Source of the DNA: Cyclobacterium sp. 1_MG-2023
GTDB lineage: Bacteria; Bacteroidota; Bacteroidia; Cytophagales; Cyclobacteriaceae
Length of the DNA stretch: 64,000 bases
NCBI RefSeq assembly: GCF_030546805.1
Contig: NZ_JAUOPC010000015.1
Coordinates: 1 to 64,000 of the forward strand
Reading direction: 5' to 3'
Below, piece by piece: positions 43,899 to 53,240 of the stretch. Under the pieces are notes generated by a model. That model had not been told where the DNA came from, made no database searches, and saw nothing but the letters and a program-made list of their open reading frames with translations. Positions within the stretch are counted from its first letter, which is position 1; every line of letters begins with the position of its first letter. Made by a program: the position numbers and the translations under genes.

Positions 43899-44142
43899 TT
43901 AGGGACAGGTTTGAATAATATGATAGGGTATAGCTAATTGAAGGAATTGATTTTATTTTTTGGCCTTAATCCTGGTGTTTTTTTAGCTTCAATGTTAGGA
44001 AGACCTAAGGGTATAGCTGGCTTTAATCAAATTTTTATTTATTAAGGAAAAAAACAGCTGATAGATTTATGATTGTTCTCATGTTCAAAAAACAGCAATG
44101 GAATAAATGTTATATTTGTAATTAACAAAAAGTTAAAAAAGT
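43899..44142. other. Spacer before the ebo operon
   Basis: AT-rich, no gene. It contains TATATTTG (44111-44118, fits TAnnTTTG) 24 bp before the eboA start, a plausible -7 element; no well-spaced -33 TTG was seen. Confidence 0.5.
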
Positions 44143-45030
44143 ATGAATAGTATTTCATCCACCATAGAATTTTTAAAGCAAAGCTTAGCAGTCGTTGCTA
44201 GTGCTGAAAGCATGGATTGGTTGGAACTTCAGGTAGCTAAGATTAAAGCGGACAAGGGGTCCATGAAGCTGTTTTTATCTTTTAGCCAAGCTTCCCGACA
44301 TTTTTCCAAGCATCCAATGGATTTGCCTATTGAAACCTTACAAAAGGCAGAAGCAATTAGAAGTGGTTTTTCCTTGAAAAACTGGACCGGATTGCAGACA
44401 GCTCGGGTGATATTGGTATTGGAGGCCTTTTCGGAAGACCATAAAAAATGGTTTGAAGACATGGAGAAACTTTTTGAATCCGCAGATATTCATGAGCAAG
44501 AAGCACTATATGCAGCCTTGCCTATTTACCCTTTTCAAGAAAAATTTACAAAGCGTGCTGCTGAGGGGTTGAGAAGCAATATGACTTCCGTTTTCGATGC
44601 CATTGCCCTTAACAATCCTTATCCTGCAGACTATTTAAGTGAGCAGGCGTGGAATCAGATGGTCCTAAAAGCTATTTTTATGCAACGTCCACTTTATCGG
44701 ATTGTGGGGGTTGAGCAACGTCAGAATGTTAATTTGGCAACCACCCTTGTTGATTATATCCATGAACGCTGGTCTGCCGGTAGAAATGTAATTCCGGAGT
44801 TGTGGCGCTTTTTAAGTCCGTTTATTAATGAAGAAATTGTTGGCCTTTTAGAAAAGGTTGGGGAAAAGGGAGACGAGCTGGAGAAGTTGGCAGCAGCCCT
44901 AGCCTGCCATGAAAGTGACAACCTAGCTGCCAAAGAGCTATTGGCCAAGCAGCCGGAAATAAAAGAAAAGATTGAAAATGGAGAAATCAATTGGGAGAGA
45001 ATAGGTGAAGATTTTGAAGCTCTAAACTAA
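44143..45030 (+). CDS. eboA: EboA-like protein, first gene of an ebo operon
   Basis: A 295-aa helical cytosolic protein without recognised catalytic motifs, matching EboA in size, in composition and above all in position as the first of six ebo genes. EboA-F are linked to export or trafficking of a prenyl-derived metabolite in cyanobacteria (scytonemin precursors) and occur in eustigmatophyte plastids. Assignment rests mainly on synteny; the mechanism is unknown. Confidence 0.7.
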   Translation: MNSISSTIEFLKQSLAVVASAESMDWLELQVAKIKADKGSMKLFLSFSQASRHFSKHPMDLPIETLQKAEAIRSGFSLKNWTGLQTARVILVLEAFSEDHKKWFEDMEKLFESADIHEQEALYAALPIYPFQEKFTKRAAEGLRSNMTSVFDAIALNNPYPADYLSEQAWNQMVLKAIFMQRPLYRIVGVEQRQNVNLATTLVDYIHERWSAGRNVIPELWRFLSPFINEEIVGLLEKVGEKGDELEKLAAALACHESDNLAAKELLAKQPEIKEKIENGEINWERIGEDFEALN

Positions 45031-45134
45031 ATTACTGGCAAAGTTTGCCGTTTTCACTTGATATTTTCCGTTCATTTGTAATCGTTATGATTTGCATTTA
45101 ATTTAACATAGGTTAGTATATAAATTTGAGCGTT

Positions 45135-46046
45135 ATGATGTATATAGATCCACACATACATGTTACTTCCAGAACTACGGATGATTACGAAGCCATGCAA
45201 AAAGCGGGCATCGTAGCCATTATTGAGCCTGCATTTTGGTTGGGACAAGCAAGAACCAAAGTAGGAAGTTTTCAGGATTACTTTAGCAGCTTGGTAGGTT
45301 GGGAACGTTTCAGAGCCAAGCAATTTGGGATTGTGCATTATTGCACCATCGGGCTCAATTCTCGTGAAGCCAATAATGTAGCCTTGGCCGAAGAGGTGAT
45401 GGAGTTGCTGCCACTTTATGTAAGTAAAGAAGGAGTAGTGGCCATCGGTGAGATTGGGTATGATGACCAAACAGAGGCAGAGGATAGATTCTATCGCTTG
45501 CAACTTGAATTGGCAAAGGAAGTAGACTTGCCTGTTATGATTCACACTCCACACAGAGACAAAAAGAAGGGAACCATAAGAAGTATGGATGTGAGTGAAG
45601 AGCATGGCCTTGCTCCGAATATGGTCATTGTGGATCATAACAATGAAGAAACTGTAAATGATGTTCTTGATCGAGGTTATTGGGCTGCCTTTACCATTTA
45701 TCCCCATACCAAAATGGGGAGTGAGCGAATGGTAGAAATAGTCCGTCAGTATGGCCCTGAGCGAATAATTGTAGACAGTGCTGCCGATTGGGGGATCAGT
45801 GACCCTTTGGCTGTGCCAAAAACAGCTGCTCTGATGCGTGAAAAAGGTATTCCGGAAGAGCATATCAAAATGACTTGCTATGGAAATGCCTTGAAAGCTT
45901 ATGGCCAAAGTGGGCAGATGGAGGAAAAAGACTGGTTAGAAAAAGAGCCAATCGACCAAACAAAAAAAATGGGTGGAAATACTGTACTTAGAGGAGGACA
46001 AAACCCTCGAGTAGACAGTGATTCCTCAAATATTATAGAGAATTAA
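45135..46046 (+). CDS. eboB: TatD-like metal-dependent hydrolase EboB
   Basis: About 303 aa from Met at 45135. Metal ligands: HIH in MYIDPHIHVTSR, Glu in VAIGEIGYDDQ, His in MIHTPHRDKK, His in VIVDHNNEE and Asp in VDSAADWG, all in TatD order. ATG at 45135 is preferred to a TTG 9 bp upstream. It is the second ebo gene, 104 bp after eboA. The family hydrolyses phosphodiesters or cyclic amides; the substrate here is unknown. Confidence 0.85.
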   Translation: MMYIDPHIHVTSRTTDDYEAMQKAGIVAIIEPAFWLGQARTKVGSFQDYFSSLVGWERFRAKQFGIVHYCTIGLNSREANNVALAEEVMELLPLYVSKEGVVAIGEIGYDDQTEAEDRFYRLQLELAKEVDLPVMIHTPHRDKKKGTIRSMDVSEEHGLAPNMVIVDHNNEETVNDVLDRGYWAAFTIYPHTKMGSERMVEIVRQYGPERIIVDSAADWGISDPLAVPKTAALMREKGIPEEHIKMTCYGNALKAYGQSGQMEEKDWLEKEPIDQTKKMGGNTVLRGGQNPRVDSDSSNIIEN

Positions 46047-46054
46047 ATTTACTG

Positions 46055-46954
46055 ATGTCATCTATCATCGCACACATTAAGCTCACCCGACCGGCAAATA
46101 TTGTTACCGCAATTGCAGATATATTGGCTGGTGCAGCCATTTCCGGCGCGGTTTATCTCTTGATACAGGATATGGATCAGGACATTATCAAGTCCATTGC
46201 TTGGCTGATATTGTCCACCATAGGCTTATATGGAGGAGGTGTTGCGTTTAATGATGTCTTTGATGCAGAACTCGACAGTGTCGAAAGACCTGAACGCCCA
46301 ATTCCAAGCGGGCAAGCCTCGGTCAAAAGTGCCGGAATAATGGCTTTTCTTTTGCTTTTGGTAGGAGTAATGGCCGCCTGGCAAGTAAGTACTTTTTCTG
46401 CAGGCATTGCCTTAAGTGTGGCTTTACTTGCTGTGCTTTATGATGCATGGGGGAAACATCAAAATATATTTGGTCCCATAAATATGGGGCTTTGCAGGGC
46501 AGGGAATTTGCTGTTAGGCATGAGTCTAATAGAAGGAGCAGTGCAAAGTTATTGGTACATTGGCCTAATCCCTCTGCTTTATGTTGCTGCCATTACAATG
46601 GTAAGTCGTGGTGAAGTTCATGGCCAAAATATCTTGGCACTAAAATCAGGTTTGGCGATATATGCAGTCATTGTAGGATTTATATTCCTATTGGCCTATA
46701 GTAATATCGAGGATTGGTGGGAAAGCTTGCCTTTCTTGGCTTTGCTAAGTTACTTTATTTTTCCCCCACTCGTTAAAGCCTTGAAGTACAAAGAGCCCGC
46801 ATTAATCGGGAAATCTGTTAAAGCGGCAGTGTTGGCTTTGATCATTGTGAATGCCGCCATTGCTGTTGCCTTTGCCGGCTGGATAGTAGGCTTGGTGATT
46901 TTACTTTTATTACCTTTATCTTTGCAACTGGCAAAAGGGTTTGCGGTTACCTAG
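46055..46954 (+). CDS. eboC: UbiA-like prenyltransferase EboC
   Basis: A 299-aa membrane protein with about eight hydrophobic helices and the first Asp-rich motif NDVFDAELDSVERPERPIPSG (near residue 67), typical of UbiA enzymes that attach an isoprenoid to an acceptor. A second region, VLYDAWGKH.., supplies further conserved Asp. It is 8 bp after eboB, so coupled. In the ebo system it probably makes a prenylated intermediate; the acceptor is unknown. Confidence 0.88.
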   Translation: MSSIIAHIKLTRPANIVTAIADILAGAAISGAVYLLIQDMDQDIIKSIAWLILSTIGLYGGGVAFNDVFDAELDSVERPERPIPSGQASVKSAGIMAFLLLLVGVMAAWQVSTFSAGIALSVALLAVLYDAWGKHQNIFGPINMGLCRAGNLLLGMSLIEGAVQSYWYIGLIPLLYVAAITMVSRGEVHGQNILALKSGLAIYAVIVGFIFLLAYSNIEDWWESLPFLALLSYFIFPPLVKALKYKEPALIGKSVKAAVLALIIVNAAIAVAFAGWIVGLVILLLLPLSLQLAKGFAVT

Positions 46955-47023
46955 TGAACCAAAAGAGGCTTAAATTACTTATTTATAAAGAGCAAGAAGT
47001 TCTTAGGGACAATCATATTTAAA

Positions 47024-48184
47024 ATGAAAAAAGTGGCACATCAATCTATAGAACAAGTTTTTAGTGTTCCTTACAATTACCAAGTCTTTTTCACAAAAGC
47101 ATTGTTTTCAATTGATAACAATCTTTTTGCTGACTTGGTAAGTGGACAGAAAATCCCTAAGGTATATTTTGTGTTGGATGAAGGGGTGGTACTTACCAAC
47201 CCTAATCTTATTGCCTCTATTCAACAATATTCAGAGAAAAACAGTGATGTTTTTAAGCTTTGTGCAGCTCCCCTAGTGATCCCCGGTGGAGAGCAGGTAA
47301 AGAATGATCAGAACTACTTTCAGCAGGTGCTTAAGGCTACAGACGAATATGGAATAGACAGGCATTCTTATATTGTTGGTCTAGGTGGAGGAGCGCTGTT
47401 GGATATGGTGGGCTTTGCAGCCACTATTGCCCACAGAGGGATCAGGCATATTCGTATTCCAACTACTGTTCTTTCTCAAAACGATTCCGGAGTAGGAGTA
47501 AAAAATGGCATCAACGCCTTTGGTAAAAAGAATTATTTAGGTTCCTTTTGCCCTCCATATGCGGTGATCAACGACAGTGATTTTTTACAGACTCTTGAGC
47601 AAAGAGACTGGAGATCCGGTATATCTGAGGCCTTAAAGGTTGCCTTGATCAAAGACGCTTCTTTTTTCTTGTGGATTGAGGAAAAGGCTGAGGAACTTCT
47701 GGATAGAGAAAGCCCTGCCATGCAAGAATTAATCTACCGTTGTGCACAAATGCATTTGGACCATATTGCCTCGGGAGATCCCTTTGAAACCGGATCCTCC
47801 AGACCATTGGACTTTGGACATTGGGCCGCACACAAGTTAGAGCACCTGACAGATTATAAGGTAAGACATGGAGAGGCTGTTGCCATTGGCATTGCCTTGG
47901 ATACTACGTACTCATTTCTTGCCGGCAAGCTTTCTGAAAATGAATTAAATCGGGTCTTGAATGTTATTGCCCATCTTGGTTTTGATCTATACCAGCCTGA
48001 ACTTTCCGGTGAGGTTTTGTTGAAAGGTCTGGAAGAGTTTAGGGAACATCTGGGGGGAGAGCTTACCATTATGCTTTTAGACAAGATTGGCCATGGTGTG
48101 GAAGTACACGAAATGGACAATGATTTGATAATTAATGCCATAGGTAAACTCAAAGACTTACAACTTGAATCTCCGAAGGCCTAA
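47024..48184 (+). CDS. eboD: 3-dehydroquinate-synthase-like sugar-phosphate cyclase EboD
   Basis: A 386-aa protein of the sugar-phosphate cyclase family (DHQ synthase, EEVS, DOIS). The motifs are GGGALLDMVGFAATIAHRG, PTTVLSQNDSGVGVKNGINAFGKKN, and metal ligands in HKLEHLTDYKVRHGEAVAIG. The genuine aroB is expected elsewhere, and this gene's place in the ebo operon suggests a cyclitol product. It is the fourth gene in order. Confidence 0.85.
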   Translation: MKKVAHQSIEQVFSVPYNYQVFFTKALFSIDNNLFADLVSGQKIPKVYFVLDEGVVLTNPNLIASIQQYSEKNSDVFKLCAAPLVIPGGEQVKNDQNYFQQVLKATDEYGIDRHSYIVGLGGGALLDMVGFAATIAHRGIRHIRIPTTVLSQNDSGVGVKNGINAFGKKNYLGSFCPPYAVINDSDFLQTLEQRDWRSGISEALKVALIKDASFFLWIEEKAEELLDRESPAMQELIYRCAQMHLDHIASGDPFETGSSRPLDFGHWAAHKLEHLTDYKVRHGEAVAIGIALDTTYSFLAGKLSENELNRVLNVIAHLGFDLYQPELSGEVLLKGLEEFREHLGGELTIMLLDKIGHGVEVHEMDNDLIINAIGKLKDLQLESPKA

Positions 48185-48224
48185 ACAAAATCTTTGAATA
48201 AATAATTATAGCGTAACCTATCCT

Positions 48225-49433
48225 ATGCAAGTATCCGATTTCCATTTGACCTATTGTACCAATATTCATCCCGGGGAAAGTTGGGAGGCTACCTTTAAAA
48301 ACTTAAAAGAATACATTCCCAAAATTAAGGGAGAATTGTCAGTGGAAAAGCCTTTTGCTATAGGTTTAAGGCTCTCTGATGAGGCAAGTCGGGAATTGAT
48401 AAAGCCTGAACAATTGGACCTATTCAAATCTTGGCTCAGTACTAATAATTGTTATGTTTTTACTTTCAATGGATTTCCCTTTGGCGGATTTCACAGGCAG
48501 GTGGTGAAAGACGAGGTGCATCTTCCGGATTGGAGTACTGAGGAAAGGAAGGCCTATACCTTAAGGCTCTTTACCATACTGGCGCAAATTATGCCTGCAG
48601 ATATGGATGCGGGTATTTCCACTTCTCCCTTGAGTTATAAGTATTGGCACAAATCCTCAGCGGCTTTGGACCAGCTCATGGCGCAGTCTTGTGCACATAT
48701 CATGGAGGTGGTGGAATACCTTTATCAATTGAAACTGGATAAAAATTTAGACCTTCACTTGGACATTGAACCGGAACCGGATGGTGTGATTGAAGAGTCT
48801 AAAGGTTTGATACATTTTTTCAAGGACTGGCTTATTCCAAAGGGTGGGCCTATCTTGTCGAAGAAATTTGGGCTTTCAGCCGAGGAAGCAGAAGCAGCCA
48901 TTAAAGACCATGTTCAGGTTTGCTATGATGTATGTCACTTTGCAGTAGGCTACGAAGACCATGAAGAAGTACTAGATGCTTTTGAAAAAGAAGGTATTAA
49001 GATTGGGAAGTTCCAATTAAGTGCTGCTTTGAAAGCCAATATCCCCACTGAAATCAACCAAAGACGTGCAGTAGAAAAAGCCCTTTTGCCTTTTGTGGAA
49101 TCCACTTACCTGCATCAGGTGATAGGTAGAATGGAAGACAGTACCTTACATGCTTACCCGGATCTTCCCGATGCCCTTATGGATTTGGCTACCACCAAAG
49201 AGCTAGAATGGCGAATCCATTTTCATGTACCATTATTTCTATCAACGTATGGAGATGTACATTCTACTCAAGAAGATATTTTAAGCGTATTGAAATTAAA
49301 TGGTGAAAGGAAACTTACCAGTCACCTAGAAGTGGAAACCTATACATGGGAAGTTTTGCCGGAAGACATCCATTTGTCATTGGATCAGTCCATTGCCAGG
49401 GAATTAAACTGGGTAAAAAATAACATCAAATGA
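48225..49433 (+). CDS. eboE: Metabolite traffic protein EboE
   Basis: A 402-aa TIM-barrel protein of the xylose-isomerase-like group: MQVSDFHLTYCTNIHPGESW, LDLHLDIEPEPDGV (Glu ligands), CYDVCHFAVGYED (Asp/His) and RIHFHVPLF. It matches EboE in size, start and neighbours. Its stop overlaps the eboF start by 4 bp, indicating coupled translation. The activity is unproven, but an isomerase-type reaction is likely. Confidence 0.88.
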   Translation: MQVSDFHLTYCTNIHPGESWEATFKNLKEYIPKIKGELSVEKPFAIGLRLSDEASRELIKPEQLDLFKSWLSTNNCYVFTFNGFPFGGFHRQVVKDEVHLPDWSTEERKAYTLRLFTILAQIMPADMDAGISTSPLSYKYWHKSSAALDQLMAQSCAHIMEVVEYLYQLKLDKNLDLHLDIEPEPDGVIEESKGLIHFFKDWLIPKGGPILSKKFGLSAEEAEAAIKDHVQVCYDVCHFAVGYEDHEEVLDAFEKEGIKIGKFQLSAALKANIPTEINQRRAVEKALLPFVESTYLHQVIGRMEDSTLHAYPDLPDALMDLATTKELEWRIHFHVPLFLSTYGDVHSTQEDILSVLKLNGERKLTSHLEVETYTWEVLPEDIHLSLDQSIARELNWVKNNIK

Positions 49434-50803
49434 AAAAGACAGTTGTTCTGAATGTAGTTGCCCTTTCTCAAAGGCTGATAGGAGAACATACTCCATTTTT
49501 AAAGCAATGGAGTGATAAAAAGCAAAAAGCAGCAATAAAACCTGTATTGCCGGCGGTTACCTGTTCCTCTCAATCTACCTACCTCACAGGTAAATGGCCA
49601 AAAGACAACGGAATAGTAGGCAATGGTTGGTATTTTAAAGATGAGTGTGAAATAAAATTTTGGAGACAATCCAATCATTTGGTACAATCTCCTAAAGTCT
49701 GGGATGCATTGAAAGCAGAAAATCCCGATTTTACTTGTGCCAATATGTTTTGGTGGTACAATATGTATTCCTCTGTTGACTATGCTGTAACCCCAAGGCC
49801 GTTGTACCCTTCAGATGGGAGAAAATTACCGGATATTCATAGCCAACCAATGGCCTTAAGGGATCGCCTGCAAAAAGAATTGGGCCAATTCCCATTGTTT
49901 TCATTTTGGGGACCCAATGCCAATATTTCCTCTAGCCAATGGATAGCAGATGCTTCCTTGAAAGTAGATGAATGGTATGACCCAACCTTGACTTTGATTT
50001 ACTTACCTCACTTGGATTATGCCTTACAGAAATTTGGGATTGATTTTGAAAAAATAAGTACAAGTTTGAATGAAATTGATGCGCTTTGTGAACAGGTCAT
50101 AACGTATTATGAGGGCAAGGGGACTGAGGTACTTTTATTGTCTGAATATGGTATTACCTCTGTAAATCAACCTGTGCATATCAATAGGGCTTTGAGAAAA
50201 GCCGGCTATATTCAAGTAAAGGACGAGTTGGGACTTGAAACCTTGGATGCAGGAACTTGCGGAGCTTTTGCAGTTGCCGATCACCAATTGGCACATGTAT
50301 ATGTGAAAGAGCCGAAGGAATTAACTAAGGTTAAAGATCTGCTTTTAGCCCTTCCCGGTGTAGAAAAAGTTTTGGATAAGCAGGAGCAGGAGGCCTATCA
50401 CCTAGACCATGACAGATCGGGTGATTTGGTTGTTGTAGCTGACAAAGATTCGTGGTTTACTTATTATTATTGGCTGGACGATAATGTTGCGCCTGACTAT
50501 GCAAGAACGGTGGATATCCACCGCAAGCCTGGATATGATCCGGTAGAGATGTTTGCCAATCCGGACATTAAATTCTTGAAAGGGAAGCTGGGTTGGACTC
50601 TCTTAAAAAAGAAATTGGGTTTCAGGTATTTGATGGATGTAATTCCTTTAAAGGCGGAACTAGTTAAGGGTTCTCATGGGAGAATCCCTGAAGACAAAGC
50701 AGATTGGCCGGTTTTGATCGGTGGGAAACAAGCAGAGAAGATTGAGGGTGTAGCCCCTACGGATGTTTATTCCATGATCTATGGGCTTGTTAACAGGAAG
50801 TGA
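49430..50803 (+). CDS. eboF: Alkaline-phosphatase-superfamily phosphodiesterase EboF
   Basis: A 457-aa protein related to nucleotide pyrophosphatases/phosphodiesterases, without a signal. Conserved features are TCSSQSTYLTGKWPKDNGIVGNGW (nucleophile and Asn region), then TLIYLPHLDYAL, VLLLSEYGI, and HGRIPEDK near the end. It is the last ebo gene and overlaps eboE. It probably removes or rearranges a phosphate or nucleotide group on the metabolite. Confidence 0.85.
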   Translation: MKKTVVLNVVALSQRLIGEHTPFLKQWSDKKQKAAIKPVLPAVTCSSQSTYLTGKWPKDNGIVGNGWYFKDECEIKFWRQSNHLVQSPKVWDALKAENPDFTCANMFWWYNMYSSVDYAVTPRPLYPSDGRKLPDIHSQPMALRDRLQKELGQFPLFSFWGPNANISSSQWIADASLKVDEWYDPTLTLIYLPHLDYALQKFGIDFEKISTSLNEIDALCEQVITYYEGKGTEVLLLSEYGITSVNQPVHINRALRKAGYIQVKDELGLETLDAGTCGAFAVADHQLAHVYVKEPKELTKVKDLLLALPGVEKVLDKQEQEAYHLDHDRSGDLVVVADKDSWFTYYYWLDDNVAPDYARTVDIHRKPGYDPVEMFANPDIKFLKGKLGWTLLKKKLGFRYLMDVIPLKAELVKGSHGRIPEDKADWPVLIGGKQAEKIEGVAPTDVYSMIYGLVNRK

Positions 50804-50848
50804 TTTGAAGTGTTATTTTCTACTTATAAATCTTAATTGAGTGCTGTT

Positions 50849-51226
50849 ATGAGTAATATCTGGAAATATTTCTTTGGGACCTTTTCTATACTCTTTTTGC
50901 TTTTCGGGTATTGGCAGATCAATGATCCCGACCCGGAGTGGTGGGTGCCTATTTACCTTATTGCCTCTGCTACGGCAGGGTTTGCCTTTTTTGGAAAGTT
51001 TAATGTAAACCTATTGGTAATCCTTACCTTTAGCTACCTGATAGGTGCAGTCTTTTTTTGGCCGGACAATATTTTCGGTTGGATAGGACAAGAATTGGAA
51101 CAAAAGGATCTTTCTATGAAAACCCATGCCATGGAAATTAACAGGGAGTTTTTTGGCTTGTTAATCTGCGCCATATTCTTTGCCTTGGAGGCGATCAAAG
51201 GAAGAAGCATAAAACTTCGGGATTAA
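50849..51226 (+). CDS. TMEM220-like membrane protein
   Basis: A 125-aa protein with four hydrophobic helices (YFFGTFSILFLLFGYWQ, WVPIYLIASATAGFAFF, LLVILTFSYLIGAVFFW, GLLICAIFFALEAI) and the family string QINDPDPEWW. Start 50849 is chosen because upstream codons lack family similarity. It lies 46 bp after eboF and may be co-transcribed, but it is a common orphan membrane protein in Bacteroidota. Function unknown. Confidence 0.75.
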   Translation: MSNIWKYFFGTFSILFLLFGYWQINDPDPEWWVPIYLIASATAGFAFFGKFNVNLLVILTFSYLIGAVFFWPDNIFGWIGQELEQKDLSMKTHAMEINREFFGLLICAIFFALEAIKGRSIKLRD

Positions 51227-51288
51227 TATAACTATTCCGGAAAATATTTAAAGATCTATTTCAGATCGAGACAATAGTTTAAATCAAT

Positions 51289-52287
51289 ATGATGAAAAAG
51301 TATGATGTTACCGGCATAGGAAATGCCTTGGTAGATATTGAGTTTGAAGTTAGTGATACCTTTCTTGATAAATATGGTATTGAAAAGGGGCTGATGACCT
51401 TGGTAGATGAAGATCGGCAGGGAGAGTTGATGGCAGCCATCAATACCAAGACTTCAAAATTACAATGTGGTGGATCGGCAGCCAATTCAATCATTGCCGT
51501 AAGTCAATTTGGTGGTAAATCTTATTATTGCTGCAAAGTAGCCAATGATGAATTGGGAAAATTTTTTACCGATGACTTAAGGGAAGCCGGTGTCAATCAT
51601 AACTTAGACCCATTTAAGTTGGAAGAAGGCATTACCGGGAAATGTTTGGTAATGGTCACGGCAGATGCCGAGCGTACCATGAATACATTTCTTGGTATCA
51701 CAGAGAAATTTTCTACCTCTCAACTCAATGAGGAGGCAATCAAAGCCTCAAAATATTTATATATTGAGGGGTACCTTATCACTTCTCCCAATGCCAAAGA
51801 AGCCATGATGGCAGCCAAAAAGATTGCGGAAGAAAATGAGGTGAAAGTAGCCATTACCTTTTCTGATCCGGCCATGGTTAAATATTTTGGTGAGGGCTTT
51901 AAAGAGGTAATTGGTACAGGGGTGGACATGTTATTTGCCAATGAGGAAGAGGCCATGCTCTATACTGGAAAAGACAATGTAACAGATGCTGCAGAAGACT
52001 TAAAGAAAATCGCCAAGCATTTTGTGATTACCCAAGGAAAGAATGGGGCATTGATTTATGATGGGGATACTTTTATCGATATTGCACCCTACCCTACGGT
52101 GGCTGTTGACAGCAATGGTGCCGGAGATATGTTTGCCGGAGCTTTTATGTACGGGATCACCAATGGGCATTCCTATGCTTCTAGCGGCAAGTTGGCCAGC
52201 ATGGCCTCATCAAAAATAGTCAGTCAATTTGGGCCTAGACTTACTTGGGAGGAAGCAAAAGCTGTATTGGAAAGACTGCAGCCCTGA
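51289..52287 (+). CDS. PfkB-family kinase, adenosine-kinase-like
   Basis: A 332-aa ribokinase-fold kinase: substrate loop GIGNALVDIEFEV, GGSAANSI, and catalytic DSNGAGDMFAGAFMYG with the base Asp (around residue 278). The string SNGAGD and the N-terminus match the adenosine-kinase-like group of Bacteroidota. It phosphorylates a nucleoside or sugar; adenosine is the best guess. A bidirectional hairpin follows. Confidence 0.9.
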   Translation: MMKKYDVTGIGNALVDIEFEVSDTFLDKYGIEKGLMTLVDEDRQGELMAAINTKTSKLQCGGSAANSIIAVSQFGGKSYYCCKVANDELGKFFTDDLREAGVNHNLDPFKLEEGITGKCLVMVTADAERTMNTFLGITEKFSTSQLNEEAIKASKYLYIEGYLITSPNAKEAMMAAKKIAEENEVKVAITFSDPAMVKYFGEGFKEVIGTGVDMLFANEEEAMLYTGKDNVTDAAEDLKKIAKHFVITQGKNGALIYDGDTFIDIAPYPTVAVDSNGAGDMFAGAFMYGITNGHSYASSGKLASMASSKIVSQFGPRLTWEEAKAVLERLQP

Positions 52288-52296
52288 ATTTATAAT

Positions 52297-52335
52297 AGCA
52301 TTTAAAACGTTCTATTTCAGTTCGTTTTAAATGCT
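52297..52335. terminator. Bidirectional terminator
   Basis: AGCATTTAAAACG (52297-52309) with CGTTTTAAATGCT (52323-52335), a perfect 13-bp stem between convergent genes; it overlaps the stop of the minus-strand gene. Confidence 0.75.
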
Positions 52336-53223
52336 TTCTTTTATATTTTCAATCATCCAATCGGTAATTTTTTCATAGTCATAATTTGGATTAGCCTTTC
52401 CCCATTGTTCACAAGAATAAATTCCTTGATAACCTTGGTCTTCAAAAATACGGATGCACCTTTGGAAATCGTATGCACTGTGCGCCATTTGGTCTGTAAA
52501 ATCCTTTGTTTTTGCAGAGACCAACTTGGTATATGGGGCGATGTGTTTCAATGATTCAAATCTTACAGCGTTGGAGGAGTAGTTGCCGAAATCAGCAAGT
52601 AGTCCAATATTGTCCGTAGAAACGTCTTTCATTGTGCTGATATGGGTTGTATAATCTGAAAATAAGTCATTGTGATTCTCTATCAGTATCCTAATTCCTT
52701 TAGACTTAGCGTATGATGTGATCTCTTTGAGAGACAGCACCGCATGAGGATAAGACTTTTTCATGGATTTTACACGCAGCGACTCAGACTGAAGGGTTTT
52801 GGCAATGTCAATCCAGTTTTTAACTTCCATTACTGCTTTTAATCTATTTTCTTCCAAGGGATCTGAAGGGTCGAATTTCCCCTCAGATTGCAAGTTGATT
52901 AAGGTACAATGTTGTTTTTGTAAGCTTTTTTTAATTTCCTTTAAATAACTTTTACTCGTGGATTCAAAATGATTGGTCCACATTTCAACCTTATGTACAT
53001 CAAATCGATCTGCGAAATATTCAGGCGTGGACAACAAAGTGAGTTCATTTTCTAACTCTTGATTCTTCGATTTGGTTGAAGCAAATCGATTACGAAATAC
53101 CACAGTGGTTAATCCAATCCGTTCCATTTTACTTTTTCCGGATTTGCCGAGGCAAGCCAAAGGCATGCCGGTGATGGCCGCTGCGGATAGCGTGGCCTGT
53201 AGCATGAAATCTCTCCTCTTCAT
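52327..53223 (-). CDS. Secreted sugar-isomerase-like TIM barrel
   Basis: A 298-aa protein with an export signal starting MKRRDFMLQATLSAAAITG (twin-Arg-like KRRDF, then a hydrophobic run). The mature part is a xylose-isomerase-like barrel with Glu in IRILIENHND, Asp in IGLLADFGNY and Glu in GIYSCEQWGK. It lies 17 bp downstream of the FG-GAP gene and forms an operon with it. Tat export suggests folding with a metal before export. Confidence 0.8.
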   Translation of the reverse strand: MKRRDFMLQATLSAAAITGMPLACLGKSGKSKMERIGLTTVVFRNRFASTKSKNQELENELTLLSTPEYFADRFDVHKVEMWTNHFESTSKSYLKEIKKSLQKQHCTLINLQSEGKFDPSDPLEENRLKAVMEVKNWIDIAKTLQSESLRVKSMKKSYPHAVLSLKEITSYAKSKGIRILIENHNDLFSDYTTHISTMKDVSTDNIGLLADFGNYSSNAVRFESLKHIAPYTKLVSAKTKDFTDQMAHSAYDFQRCIRIFEDQGYQGIYSCEQWGKANPNYDYEKITDWMIENIKESI

Positions 53224-53240
53224 AGTGTTAAATTTACTAA

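Noticed and set aside
45072-45908. 278-codon antisense frame
   Set aside because: It is antisense to eboB, whose TatD metal motifs are clear; the antisense translation shows no family pattern.
47024-48184. Housekeeping AroB (3-dehydroquinate synthase)
   Set aside because: Motifs are shared, but the gene is embedded in an ebo operon; EboD is the better call, though the sequence alone cannot exclude DHQS activity.
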